Assembly: GCA_030066195.1 (NCBI GenBank)
Contig: JASJCB010000055.1
Span: 1-64,000 of the forward strand
From: Acidobacteriota bacterium
Lineage (GTDB): Bacteria; Acidobacteriota; Holophagae; Acanthopleuribacterales; Acanthopleuribacteraceae
Reading direction: 5' to 3'
Length of the DNA stretch: 64,000 nt
Under the pieces are notes generated by a model that worked only from the letters and a program-made list of their open reading frames with translations, was not told the DNA's origin and did no database searches. Shown piece after piece: positions 24,552 to 33,747 of the stretch (position 1 is its first letter; each line of letters opens with the position of its first letter). The translations under genes were made by a program, and so were the position numbers.

Positions 24552-27500
24552 ATGGTCCATATTCCGGGTTACACAATCGAGGAACTGCTGATTGCCGAAG
24601 GGCAAGTAAGCGTTTTCAATGCGATGCGCCGGAAGGACGGATTACCGGTCCTCTTGAAAACCGCACCGGTCGGTACTCGCGGCGCCGGCCGTATGTTCCA
24701 AGAAGAAATGGGCTTATTGCGCAAATTGCAATCCCGCGGGGTCATCGACGCGCTTGACCTGGTGCGTCACGACGAATACGCCTGCCTTGTTTTCAGGCGC
24801 AAGAACTGGGTGCCCCTGAAAGATTTTCTAAGCGATCAGGAAAAGGTGGGCGATGCCTTTCTGGACATTTCCATCCAACTGGCGGCAACATTGGGGGACA
24901 TCCATAATCGCGGTGTCATCCACAAAAACATCAAGTCGCTGAATATCTTTATCGAAGAGGAAAACCTGCTGACCACTATTGCCGGATTCGATCTGGCCGT
25001 GCCCGCCCAAAGTGAGATGAAGAAGTACTACCGGCCGGAGATGATCAAACGGTCGCTGCACTATACCTCACCGGAACAGACGGGTCGCATGGATCGCGGC
25101 ATCGATTTTCGAAGCGATCTCTATTCTCTGGGGGTAACACTTTACGAGCTGGGTACCGGGCGTCTGCCCTTTATAGCCGAACCTCTGGAACTGATTCACA
25201 TGCATCTGGCCGTGGCGCCCAAGCCGCCGCACCTGGTCAATAAAAACCTGCCGGAACAACTGGGTCGCATCATTCTGAAGTTGATGGAAAAGGACCCGGA
25301 CAAACGCTATCAGACGGCGGGGGGTCTGCACGCGGACCTGTTGACCTGTAAGCATATGCAGGAAGAGAAGGGCCGCCTGGAATGGTTCGAATTAGGCGCG
25401 CGCGAGGTGCCCACCACGCTGGTGCTGCCCAAACGCACCTACGGTCGGCGCGAGGAATTGCAAACCCTCAAAGAAGCCTTTCGCAACGCCTACCGCGGCG
25501 AAACCGAGATGGTGGTGATCTCCGGTCCCGCGGGCGTTGGCAAAACCGCCCTGGTCAAGGCCCTGCGGAAGTCCCTGGTCAACGATCGCATCCCCTTCCT
25601 CAAGGGCAGCTTCGAACGGTTTCAGGCCAACGTTCCCTACGCGGGTATAGCACAAGCGATTACCGGATGGTTGGAACAGGTACTGGCCGGTTCTGACGAA
25701 GAACTGGCCAACTGGCGCGAGGTATTGAGCGAGGCCATGGGCTCCTTTGCCGAAGCCGTGGTGGAAATCATCCCCAAACTGCATCTTTTGCTGGGTATCG
25801 AGGAAAACAACGACTCCTTCTTCGGCATGGAGGCACGGCAGCGGACCGGCATGGCCATGCAACACCTCATCCGCGCCATTTCCGACGAGGTCCCGCTGAT
25901 GTTCTCGCTGGACGATGTGCAATGGGCCGATAACGCCAGCCTGAACCTCATCGACAGCCTCCTGAATGCGCGTCCTCCCACCTGCCTGCTGTTGATATTG
26001 TCCTATCGCGACCACGACTTGAGGGAGGACCATCCCATCCAGGAGATGCTGGAACGCCACGACGAACGCATTCACGCCATCTCGCTCAAGCCCTGGACCC
26101 TGGACAATCTCAACGACTTCCTGGCCGATACCCTGGAGCGGTCTCCCGTGGAGACCCGGCTGTTGGCCGAATTGATTCAACGCAAAACCGGCGGTAACCC
26201 CCAATTCGTACGCCAGTACATGCGCCACGCTTATGCCTCGGGGCTGGTCTTTTTCGAGATCGGCTCCGGTTGGAAATGGGATCTCCAAGCTATCGAAGGG
26301 GCCGAGATCCCCGATGATATCGTCGGCATAATGACGGAGAAGCTGTCGCGTCTGCCCCGGCGAACGCTACGCATTCTGGAGTTGGCCGGCTGCGTGGGGC
26401 GTCAGTTTGACCAGGCTACGCTCAGCGATGTATCCGGGCTCAGCGAGCAAGAAGTGTCGCTGGATCTGTACACACTCACTTTCGAGGGCCTGATTTCGCC
26501 CCAGGGCAGCGACTATCGGTTCTCCCACAATCGGATCTTCGAGGCCGCCGTCGGCATGCTTTCAGAGGAAGAGCGGGCGCGGCTCCACTTTAAAATAGGC
26601 AGCCTGAAACTGGATCGTTGTGTGGACGAAACCCTGCAACGGGACATCTTCGAAATCGTGGATCACCTGAATCACGGTCTTTTGGACTCGCTGAAGCCCG
26701 ATTTCAAACTGCGTCTGGCCCGGTTGAATTTACAAGCCGGCAGAAAGGCCGTGGAATCGGCAGCTCACGGCAATGCGGCCGGCTATTTCAAAACCGGGCT
26801 GAATCTTGCCTCCCACGCCGTCTGGCAGGATCACTACAAACTGCTTTTCGATCTCAACCTGGAAATGGCGCAAAACAAGTTTCTAGGCGGCGACTTGAGT
26901 GGTGCGGCAGACGGTTTCCGCGATTTGTTGAAAGAAGACCTGATCGATATGGATCAGGCCCGGGTGGTTTCGCGCATGATCGCCCTTTACAACCTTACCG
27001 GCCAACCCATTCGCGGCCTGCGCATCGGTATCGACGGCTTGCGACGCCTGGGCGATAAAATCTCCCTGCACCTTTCCAAAACCCACATCAGGGTTCAGTT
27101 CCTCAAAACCATGTGGGCCTTTCGCAACAAAGAAGGCGACCGCCTGCTGGCCATGCCCGAGGCTCGAGACCCCGCTTTCCTGGCGCGCATGCGCATCATG
27201 ACGGAAATGATCCTGCCCGCCTATTTCAGCTCCGCTCGCCTGGTCAGTTACCTGATCCTGAAGATGACGGAACAGGTCCTCAAACACGGGCACCACCCCT
27301 ATTCACCCATGGTCTTCGGCCTGTTCGCCGCCCTCTTGCTTCAAACCGGCGCCGAACCCGAACGCTGCCGGAATATCGCCGATCTTGCCGATACCCTGCA
27401 CCAACGCTTCGGCAATAACCGCTTTACACAACGCCTCGCTTTTTACCGGCACTATTACGTGGGCGCCTGGTTGAAACCCTTCGCCGATTGTGCGGCGGGG

Positions 27501-29939
27501 CTGGCCGAAAATGCCCGGCGTTCCTTTGAGCTGGGCGATCTGCAGTTTGCCGCCTATTCCTCCGCGGTGCATTGGCACCTGAAATTTCTGAGCAACGGTC
27601 ACCTTGCCGATTTGATTACAGACGCCCAGAAATATGTGGAACATGTGGAGCAGGCCGGTTATGCCGAGCTGAAGCATGGGTCGGAAACCCTGGAGTCCAT
27701 CGCAACTTACCTTCACAGCGACCAGCGGCGTCGCCTCATGGACAAGCAATCGCCCAACGATCCGTTCGGCCTGGAACAACTGGCGGCACGTCACATCCGA
27801 TTGCCTTTCTTCTTTACCGTGCCGCACGCCGCGCTTGCCTATTACATGTTCGGCAAATATCGCGAGGCCTTTGAACTGACCGGCAGGGTGGTCGATTCGA
27901 TCCAGCCCGTCACTCTGGCCGGTCAAAGCAATTTGGAGAACTGTTTCTGGCGGGCTATGTCGGCCGCGGCGTTATACCCGGACTCATCCGGCTCCGAACG
28001 CAACCGTTACTTGCGCCTGGTAGACAAAACGCGGGCCCTTTATAAAAAGATTGCACGACGATCCAGGCATAATTTCGGCTTGCGCCACCTGATCCTGGAA
28101 GCCGAACGCGCCCGCATTACCGGCAAGATTTCCGACGCCTTCCTTTACTACGCTCGCGCGGCCGAACTGGTCACCCGTGAGGGCGTCACCAGTTTGCGCG
28201 GACTGGTGGAAGAGCGGCGTGCGACCCTGGCCATGACCGAGGGGTTTCCCAGCGACGCCGCCCACTATATCGGCGCCTCGCTTTCCGCCTACAAGGCTTG
28301 GGGGGCGCTGGCAAAGGCGGCTCAGGTACGGGCGCTTTACGGCACCTACCTACGCGACAAGCACCGTTGGGAGGCCGCGGCCGAACCCGCGCACGGCGAT
28401 CGCGGCACCGACCTGTTGGTGAAAAGCGTTCTCGATTTGGAAACCGTGCTGCAAAGCTCGCTGGCCATTTCCCAGGAAGTGCAGCTGACCAAGGTTTTGG
28501 AACGCGTGATGGCCTGCGCCATGGAAAACGCCGGCGCCAAGCGCGGCGCCCTGTTGCTGAAACGCGGCGTGGGGTTATGGGTGGAGGGCGAGAGCAGTCT
28601 GGACGGCAACTTCTCCCGCGTGGTTCAGGACAAACCCGTGGGCGAGGGCGCCCCGTTACCGCTGTCGGTTATCAAATACGTCAAACGCACCCTGGAAACC
28701 GTGGTCTTGGGCGATGCCTCCCGCGAGGGCCTGTTCAAGAACGACCCTTATATCGTGGCCACCAATGCGCGTTCCTTGTTAGTACTGCCCATTGTTCACC
28801 AGAATAAAATGGTGGGTATGCTCTACCTGGAAAACAACCTGGTGGGCAACGCCTTCAGTGAAGAACGCATCGAGATTCTTCAGTTGATCTCCGCACAGGC
28901 TGCCGTTTCCATCGATAACGCCAACCTGTACGATCAACTCTCCCAATTGAACCGGGATCTGGAAGTCCGGGTGGAAGAACGCACCCGCGAATTACAGGCA
29001 GCCAACCGCCAACTGACCCAGGAGATCCAGGACCGCATCAAAACCCAGGAAGAACTGGTAGAAACCCAAAGCAAGCTGCTGGAAGCGGCGCGTCGGGCCG
29101 GCATGACCGAGGTCGCCATCGGTGTGCTGCATAACGTGGGCAATGTCTTGAACTCGATTACCATTTCAGTCGATTCCATGAGCGAGAGCCTCAATAACTC
29201 CAAGCTGCCTCAAATGGACCGGGTGATCGAATTGCTGAAAGACCCCGATTTGGACATGGCGCATTTCTTCACCGAGGATCCGCGCGGCAAAATCTTCCCG
29301 CAATTCATGGAGAAACTGACCGTCCATCTGAAAAAGGAACACGCACGCGTGAAAGAAGAAGTGAAGCGCATGACCGCCAATCTATCACACGTCATCGAGG
29401 TCATCCGCGCTCAGCAGGATCACGCCAAAATGCGGGCGGTTTTGGAGCCCATCGAGCCTTACGACCTATTGGAGCAGGCAATCAAGATCAGCGGTATGGC
29501 CTTGCCCGAAAGGGAGATCACCATCATTCGCGAATACGAGAATTTGCCCTCCTACCTGGTGGAAAAGCACAAAGTTCTTCAAATCCTGATCAACCTGGCC
29601 AAAAACGCCGGTCATTCGATGGCCAAAACCAACCGGGATTCCTTGCTGAAGGTGGGCCTGAAACTGGGCCCGGACGGCAAGGTATTGTTCGCGGTAACGG
29701 ACAACGGCATCGGCATCTCACAGAGCCGGCTTACCGAGATTTTCGGTTACGGCTACACCACTCGCAAGGACGGCCACGGCTTCGGCTTACACAACGCGGC
29801 CAATGCGGCCACCGAAATGGGCGGCAGTCTGAAAGCCTTCAGTGACGGCCCGGATACAGGCGCTACCTTCGTGCTGTCCCTCCCCCTCCGCGAGAACACA
29901 AAAGGCGAATCCCTCCCCGTACACCAGGCAAGCGCGTGA
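24552..29939 (+). CDS. Giant sensor: kinase-like domain, AAA/NACHT-type ATPase, helical repeats, GAF, histidine kinase
   Basis: A 1795-residue signalling protein. Residues 1-270 have a Ser/Thr-kinase fold with the ATP lysine (Lys36) and YTSPEQTGRMDRGIDFRSDLYSLG-type activation segment in two parts, but the catalytic loop reads HKN (124-126) instead of HRD and the metal motif GFD (145-147) instead of DFG. An ATPase follows: Walker A GPAGVGKT (325-332) and Walker B SLDDVQWAD (Asp454/455). Residues 640-1290 look like TPR-type helices, 1293-1453 a GAF domain, then a coiled coil. The histidine kinase has its H-box in VLHNVGNVLNS (His1527), N-box NLAKNA (Asn1685) and G-box DNGIGI (Asp1717). The layout matches kinase/histidine-kinase fusions of cyanobacteria and others. 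No response regulator is adjacent. Ligand unknown. Confidence 0.9.
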   Translation: MVHIPGYTIEELLIAEGQVSVFNAMRRKDGLPVLLKTAPVGTRGAGRMFQEEMGLLRKLQSRGVIDALDLVRHDEYACLVFRRKNWVPLKDFLSDQEKVGDAFLDISIQLAATLGDIHNRGVIHKNIKSLNIFIEEENLLTTIAGFDLAVPAQSEMKKYYRPEMIKRSLHYTSPEQTGRMDRGIDFRSDLYSLGVTLYELGTGRLPFIAEPLELIHMHLAVAPKPPHLVNKNLPEQLGRIILKLMEKDPDKRYQTAGGLHADLLTCKHMQEEKGRLEWFELGAREVPTTLVLPKRTYGRREELQTLKEAFRNAYRGETEMVVISGPAGVGKTALVKALRKSLVNDRIPFLKGSFERFQANVPYAGIAQAITGWLEQVLAGSDEELANWREVLSEAMGSFAEAVVEIIPKLHLLLGIEENNDSFFGMEARQRTGMAMQHLIRAISDEVPLMFSLDDVQWADNASLNLIDSLLNARPPTCLLLILSYRDHDLREDHPIQEMLERHDERIHAISLKPWTLDNLNDFLADTLERSPVETRLLAELIQRKTGGNPQFVRQYMRHAYASGLVFFEIGSGWKWDLQAIEGAEIPDDIVGIMTEKLSRLPRRTLRILELAGCVGRQFDQATLSDVSGLSEQEVSLDLYTLTFEGLISPQGSDYRFSHNRIFEAAVGMLSEEERARLHFKIGSLKLDRCVDETLQRDIFEIVDHLNHGLLDSLKPDFKLRLARLNLQAGRKAVESAAHGNAAGYFKTGLNLASHAVWQDHYKLLFDLNLEMAQNKFLGGDLSGAADGFRDLLKEDLIDMDQARVVSRMIALYNLTGQPIRGLRIGIDGLRRLGDKISLHLSKTHIRVQFLKTMWAFRNKEGDRLLAMPEARDPAFLARMRIMTEMILPAYFSSARLVSYLILKMTEQVLKHGHHPYSPMVFGLFAALLLQTGAEPERCRNIADLADTLHQRFGNNRFTQRLAFYRHYYVGAWLKPFADCAAGLAENARRSFELGDLQFAAYSSAVHWHLKFLSNGHLADLITDAQKYVEHVEQAGYAELKHGSETLESIATYLHSDQRRRLMDKQSPNDPFGLEQLAARHIRLPFFFTVPHAALAYYMFGKYREAFELTGRVVDSIQPVTLAGQSNLENCFWRAMSAAALYPDSSGSERNRYLRLVDKTRALYKKIARRSRHNFGLRHLILEAERARITGKISDAFLYYARAAELVTREGVTSLRGLVEERRATLAMTEGFPSDAAHYIGASLSAYKAWGALAKAAQVRALYGTYLRDKHRWEAAAEPAHGDRGTDLLVKSVLDLETVLQSSLAISQEVQLTKVLERVMACAMENAGAKRGALLLKRGVGLWVEGESSLDGNFSRVVQDKPVGEGAPLPLSVIKYVKRTLETVVLGDASREGLFKNDPYIVATNARSLLVLPIVHQNKMVGMLYLENNLVGNAFSEERIEILQLISAQAAVSIDNANLYDQLSQLNRDLEVRVEERTRELQAANRQLTQEIQDRIKTQEELVETQSKLLEAARRAGMTEVAIGVLHNVGNVLNSITISVDSMSESLNNSKLPQMDRVIELLKDPDLDMAHFFTEDPRGKIFPQFMEKLTVHLKKEHARVKEEVKRMTANLSHVIEVIRAQQDHAKMRAVLEPIEPYDLLEQAIKISGMALPEREITIIREYENLPSYLVEKHKVLQILINLAKNAGHSMAKTNRDSLLKVGLKLGPDGKVLFAVTDNGIGISQSRLTEIFGYGYTTRKDGHGFGLHNAANAATEMGGSLKAFSDGPDTGATFVLSLPLRENTKGESLPVHQASA

Positions 29940-30304
29940 CAAGCTGCAAGCTTCAAGCCCCAAGCTTCAAGTAGTTTGCTTTGTTTTGAGTCGCTTAGGT
30001 CGTACTGAACAGGCTCCGGCTCATTGGGTTGGATAGCGCGAGATGTTCGGTGCTACTAAAGCCGGCCTCACTTAGTAGAATTGCTTCCAACCCGGCACAG
30101 TGATGGTGATATCCCTCGACAACCCACTCGATTCTTCTCCTTTAGACATGAATATCCGGCGTCCGATACGATATTGTTCCCGGTAACAATCGAGTACCGG
30201 ACGCCGGCTCCTCATGTATTCCCGGGAACAACAAAACATGTTGCAACCAAGCGGGTGTTTATGCAGCCCCGAATATTGCCTGGGTGTTTTATGCACGGCC
30301 CGGC
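29940..30304. other. Intergenic interval with direct repeats and REP-like palindromes
   Basis: Between two convergent genes. Just after the sensor gene is a short direct repeat of AAGCTTCAAG (about 29948-29970). Bases 30157-30266 hold the palindromic element listed separately. No promoter or gene is evident. Confidence 0.5.
30157..30266. repeat. REP-like palindromic element, copy 1 (modules A and B in tandem)
   Basis: Outer arms CCGGCGTCCG (30157-30166) and CGGACGCCGG (30198-30207) enclose ATTGTTCCCGGTAACAAT. Module A is 30173-30216; module B, 30219-30266, starts TTCCCGGGAACAACAAAACATG and ends GGGTGTTTATGCAG. Both modules recur at 61940-62060 with B inverted. Confidence 0.75.
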
Positions 30305-31591
30305 TTAGAGATTTTGGATACAGGTCAAGGCACTGCCCGTGCGCAGAAGGATCTTTCGATCGACCAGGGCAACACCGTAAACCTCGTTGTCTTTACCAAC
30401 GGGTAGCTTATTCTCGGCCAGTATTTTTGGGGCTTCTTGATTACCCGCCAACACCACCGTTAAACCGTTTTTTGTAAAGAAATACAAGCGGTCGCCGGCG
30501 GCCGCCGGAGAGGCCCAGCAGGATTCTCCCAGGCGATGCTTCCAAATCTCTTTGCCCGATGCCGCGTCAAGGCAGGCGACAACCCCGGCACGGTTGGTGA
30601 TATAGACTCGGCTGCCGTGGACCAGAGGCGACCCGAAACTGGATGCCCACCCACCGCGCCAGGCAATTCGGTCGGCGGTGATGTCCCCCTGCCCGCCCAG
30701 GCGGACCGTTCTACCGCCGCCTGACTCTGAGCTTCCGGCGATGATCAGGTCTTCATAAACCAAAGGTGACGCCACGGTATTTTTGACGATGTCGTGAGTG
30801 TACCAAAGCCGTTCACCGCTTTCGATATCCAGTGCTTCCACGGTTCCATTCGAACTGATGACCAATTGATTCCGGCCCTGATTCCGGGTGACCAGCGGAG
30901 TTGACCAGGAAACCGCCGGTTTTCGGTCCTGCTTCCAAAGGGTCTCCCCCGTGGCGGCATTCAAGGCAATAGCGTAGGAAGGCCCCTCATGGGCGATCAG
31001 CAACATCAGGCGATCGTCGTACAACACGGGTGAAGCGGCCACGCCGTGATTTCCTTTGAACGCGCCGAATTCCTCTACCAGAGAACGGGACCATAACTTG
31101 TCGCCATCATGGGAGAGTTTCAAGACATCGCCGCTACCGAAGAATACGTAAACACCGCTGTGATCAACCGCCGGTGTGGGCGCCGAACGGGCAATCATCC
31201 TGGTGTATTCGATTTGCCGACTCGCCTTGAACCGCTTTTCCCAAATGGTTTTGCCCGTTTCCAGGTCTAAACGGATCACCACCAACCGATCTTCGTCTTC
31301 CGTGTCTACCGAGGTGATAAAAACCTTGTCATCCCAAACGACAGGGCTTGATTGACCAAAACCCGGAAGTTGGACCCGCCAGTCGATATTTTTGGCTTCC
31401 GACCATCGAAGCGGCAGGCCGGCCGCCGTGGTATTGCTGCTGCCGTTGCCGCGGAAACCGGCCCATTTGCGGCCCTCGGGCAGTGCGGGCGATTGGGAAT
31501 CGTTCATCGCCGGACTCACGGCGGGAAAAAGCAGAAAGCATAGCAACAGCATTCCCGTCGTTCGGTTTTGCATTCCTCGATAAAACTTCAT
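30305..31591 (-). CDS. PQQ-type (BamB-like) beta-propeller protein, secreted
   Basis: A 428-residue protein with a signal peptide (MLLLCFLLFPAVSPAM core) and repeated propeller blades of the form LDxxTGKxIWEKRF, NAATGETLWKQ, DIESGERLWY and DAASGKEIWKHR, the tryptophan-docking pattern of PQQ-like repeats. About seven blades are expected. No quinone-binding or BAM-specific feature is evident, so enzyme or scaffold roles cannot be told apart. ATG at 31591 has AAGGAG 6 bases before it; longer in-frame starts precede it but have no support. It lies 103 bp downstream of the iron-uptake operon and may be its last member. Confidence 0.85.
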   Translation of the reverse strand: MKFYRGMQNRTTGMLLLCFLLFPAVSPAMNDSQSPALPEGRKWAGFRGNGSSNTTAAGLPLRWSEAKNIDWRVQLPGFGQSSPVVWDDKVFITSVDTEDEDRLVVIRLDLETGKTIWEKRFKASRQIEYTRMIARSAPTPAVDHSGVYVFFGSGDVLKLSHDGDKLWSRSLVEEFGAFKGNHGVAASPVLYDDRLMLLIAHEGPSYAIALNAATGETLWKQDRKPAVSWSTPLVTRNQGRNQLVISSNGTVEALDIESGERLWYTHDIVKNTVASPLVYEDLIIAGSSESGGGRTVRLGGQGDITADRIAWRGGWASSFGSPLVHGSRVYITNRAGVVACLDAASGKEIWKHRLGESCWASPAAAGDRLYFFTKNGLTVVLAGNQEAPKILAENKLPVGKDNEVYGVALVDRKILLRTGSALTCIQNL

Positions 31592-31694
31592 GTCGTTCTC
31601 CTTGTCTGATCGCTGTTGGCTTTGGGGAGGCCGTGCGGTCACGGGAAAGATGAGATGCCCGCCGAGCACTTGGTCTTCCCTAAAAATGGTCCGC

Positions 31695-32543
31695 TTATTC
31701 CGGAAAGACTTCCACGGTAAGGAACAGGCCCGCATGTCGGCTGTCGATACCGCTGCCCGGTGAGCCTTTGAAGACCGCTTCCGCCTGAATAAGGTAGAAA
31801 CCCGCTTCTTTGAAGGTGACTTGAAATCTACCGTCGGCTTGGGTCGTGATTTCTTGCGGATTGCGTTGGTTGCGGTGGCGCGTCCCGCCGCGTACGATGG
31901 TAACATTCGCGGGAGCGCTCAGGGCCTTGCCGTTATAGAACAACTGAAAATCGGCCGATTCACCCGTGAACAGGTCGTTGGGGTGGGTGATACCGCTCAG
32001 TTCCAAGCCGTCTCCGGTTGGGGTTAAGGCTTTTCGACCCGGTGCATTCAGGGTGACGAAGGTTTCCACCCTGGAAGAGGTCAAGCGGCGAACCACCTCC
32101 ACGGCGCCGTCGGGGACGACCGCATTTTTGCCGAAAACGCGGCCCGGCGAGCCGTCCGCCTTGCGGAAGGTGGTCATGTGGCTGTCGGGCTGGACCAGGC
32201 TGATGCGGTAGGTTCCCGGTTCCCTCAGAGCCAGATCGCCCACGGAAAAACGGGCGAACGCCTGCCAGATATTGGTCTCGATGCACTTGCCGTCGGGATG
32301 GATGATGACGGGGGAAAGGGTTTGGAAGAAACCTTTCAGCGATTCCGGCACCACGCCCTTGCCGTTGTCACCGAAAGGCCGGTCGGCATGAAACATGTCA
32401 TTGGAAACACTGGCAATCAACGTAATGTTCTGCTCCTCGCCCGACAGGACGGTGTGACTGGGCAGAATGTAACGATCGTGGCCCGCGACGAAGCCCGCGG
32501 CAAGCAAGGCAATTGCGGCTAGGGAAATAAAACGGAAGATCAT
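31695..32543 (-). CDS. DUF4198-family periplasmic protein
   Basis: A 282-residue secreted protein. After the signal peptide it starts GHDRYILPSHTVLSGEEQ, the family's typical AH(D/E)xWLxP opening, and has Ig/carboxypeptidase-like beta strands, with a C-terminal stretch TTQADGRFQVTFKEAGFYLIQ in two parts. The family is found beside TonB receptors and is often annotated as metal-uptake related; the precise role is unknown. It lies in a minus-strand operon with DUF2271, PepSY and TonB-receptor genes, 9 bp after DUF2271. Confidence 0.82.
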   Translation of the reverse strand: MIFRFISLAAIALLAAGFVAGHDRYILPSHTVLSGEEQNITLIASVSNDMFHADRPFGDNGKGVVPESLKGFFQTLSPVIIHPDGKCIETNIWQAFARFSVGDLALREPGTYRISLVQPDSHMTTFRKADGSPGRVFGKNAVVPDGAVEVVRRLTSSRVETFVTLNAPGRKALTPTGDGLELSGITHPNDLFTGESADFQLFYNGKALSAPANVTIVRGGTRHRNQRNPQEITTQADGRFQVTFKEAGFYLIQAEAVFKGSPGSGIDSRHAGLFLTVEVFPE

Positions 32544-32552
32544 GGGTTCACC

Positions 32553-33038
32553 TCAATTGATTTTAATCACCACCTTGCCCAATTCAAGATCGCCGGCAAG
32601 GGTATATTCCTGGGTTTCTCGGGCGCCCAATTGAACCTTTTGTCGCAAAAAGTCCCGGCCGCCTTCTTCGCGGGCGGCTTCGATGTTCAGGTAGTATTCC
32701 CCGGGAGGCAGAGGACGGCCCGCACTGTCCTTGACCTCCCAGTGCAGCGTATAGGTGCCCGGTTTGCGGGTAGCCCCGGAAACCCCGTCGAAAGGCGGCT
32801 TCCCGTTGCGGCCCAACTTGCGCCACCACTGGCGCATGTCTTTGAGCCATTCTTCCTGTTCATGCCAGACGGCGATCGTTCGCACGCCCTTGCGCTCGGT
32901 GGTTTCCAGCCAGACCGCCACGTAGGGTCGGTGGTAGGGTCTTACCTTCAAGACCGGCACCACCAGTTCTACGGTTATTTTCTCCATTGCTACCGGATTG
33001 CCGGAGAGCAGCAACGCGATCCATACACTTGCAATCAT
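32553..33038 (-). CDS. DUF2271-family periplasmic protein
   Basis: A 161-residue protein with an N-terminal hydrophobic signal segment. The body contains PYVAVWLETTERKGVRTIAVW in part, WLKDMRQWWRK, and DGVSGATRKPGTYTLHWEV in part, the conserved core of DUF2271. Proteins of this family sit in operons with PepSY membrane proteins and TonB receptors, and are thought to be periplasmic partners in iron or haem uptake; no biochemical function is established to my knowledge. Starts with ATG at 33038, 16 bp after the PepSY gene. Confidence 0.85.
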   Translation of the reverse strand: MIASVWIALLLSGNPVAMEKITVELVVPVLKVRPYHRPYVAVWLETTERKGVRTIAVWHEQEEWLKDMRQWWRKLGRNGKPPFDGVSGATRKPGTYTLHWEVKDSAGRPLPPGEYYLNIEAAREEGGRDFLRQKVQLGARETQEYTLAGDLELGKVVIKIN

Positions 33039-33054
33039 GGTCTTTACTCCACTA

Positions 33055-33744
33055 TTAATGTAGTCTAGGCACCCACAACAGGTAAATCAACCAGGGCAGA
33101 ACAACGCCGGCCAGGACCAGTAGAAGCCCGTGAAGACGCCATTTAGCCTGCTGGAAGAGAATCACCAGACCCGATACGGCCATCAGAATCATCAGCACGG
33201 CAGAAGTATCGATGACCCATGACCAGATACCGCCGGTGTGCCGGCCCTTATGTAGATCATTGAGCACCGCGAGCACGGTTCCTTCCTGATGCTCCGTCCT
33301 CATGACGCCCTCTTCGATGATGAAGGTCACCAGGGCATAGCCGGCCGGCAGCGGGTAGTCGAAGGTCAACTCACCCATTTCCAGATCGATGTCTACCTTG
33401 CGCGGTTGTTGAAGCCCCAGGCTTTGCTCGATATAGGCTTCCAGCTTTTTCAGCTGTGGTTCCTCCGCTTCTCTGAGCGAGGCCAGAAGATCCGGCGGCA
33501 GCGGTGTCGATGTTTCGCCATAGTCACCCTCATGCTCGAACCAGGAAAGGTGATTGAGCAGCAGGCCCGTGATGCTGAAAAAGATCAGCAAACCCAACAA
33601 CGCGGTGGACATGTAGACATGAATCCAGCGGCACGCCGAGAACAGCTTTCTGGCCGCTTGTTTTTTGGTCCAAGACCAGATACCGGCCTTGGGTCGGTTA
33701 AGCGGCACGCCGGTGAGCGCGCCGCTTTTCCTGTTCTCCGTCAT
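33055..33744 (-). CDS. PepSY-associated transmembrane protein (putative ferric-reductase-like)
   Basis: A 229-residue inner-membrane protein. The first helix is preceded by ACRWIHVYMS (conserved His before the helix) and continues LLGLLIFFSITGLLLNH. A periplasmic PepSY-like part follows, then LNDLHKGRHTGGIWSWVID and two or three further helices. The histidines near the helix ends could hold haem, as proposed for PepSY-TM iron reductases. It starts 3 bp after the receptor stop, with AAAGG as ribosome site, so is tightly coupled to receptor expression. Reductase activity is inferred. Confidence 0.82.
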   Translation of the reverse strand: MTENRKSGALTGVPLNRPKAGIWSWTKKQAARKLFSACRWIHVYMSTALLGLLIFFSITGLLLNHLSWFEHEGDYGETSTPLPPDLLASLREAEEPQLKKLEAYIEQSLGLQQPRKVDIDLEMGELTFDYPLPAGYALVTFIIEEGVMRTEHQEGTVLAVLNDLHKGRHTGGIWSWVIDTSAVLMILMAVSGLVILFQQAKWRLHGLLLVLAGVVLPWLIYLLWVPRLH

Positions 33745-33747
33745 CCT

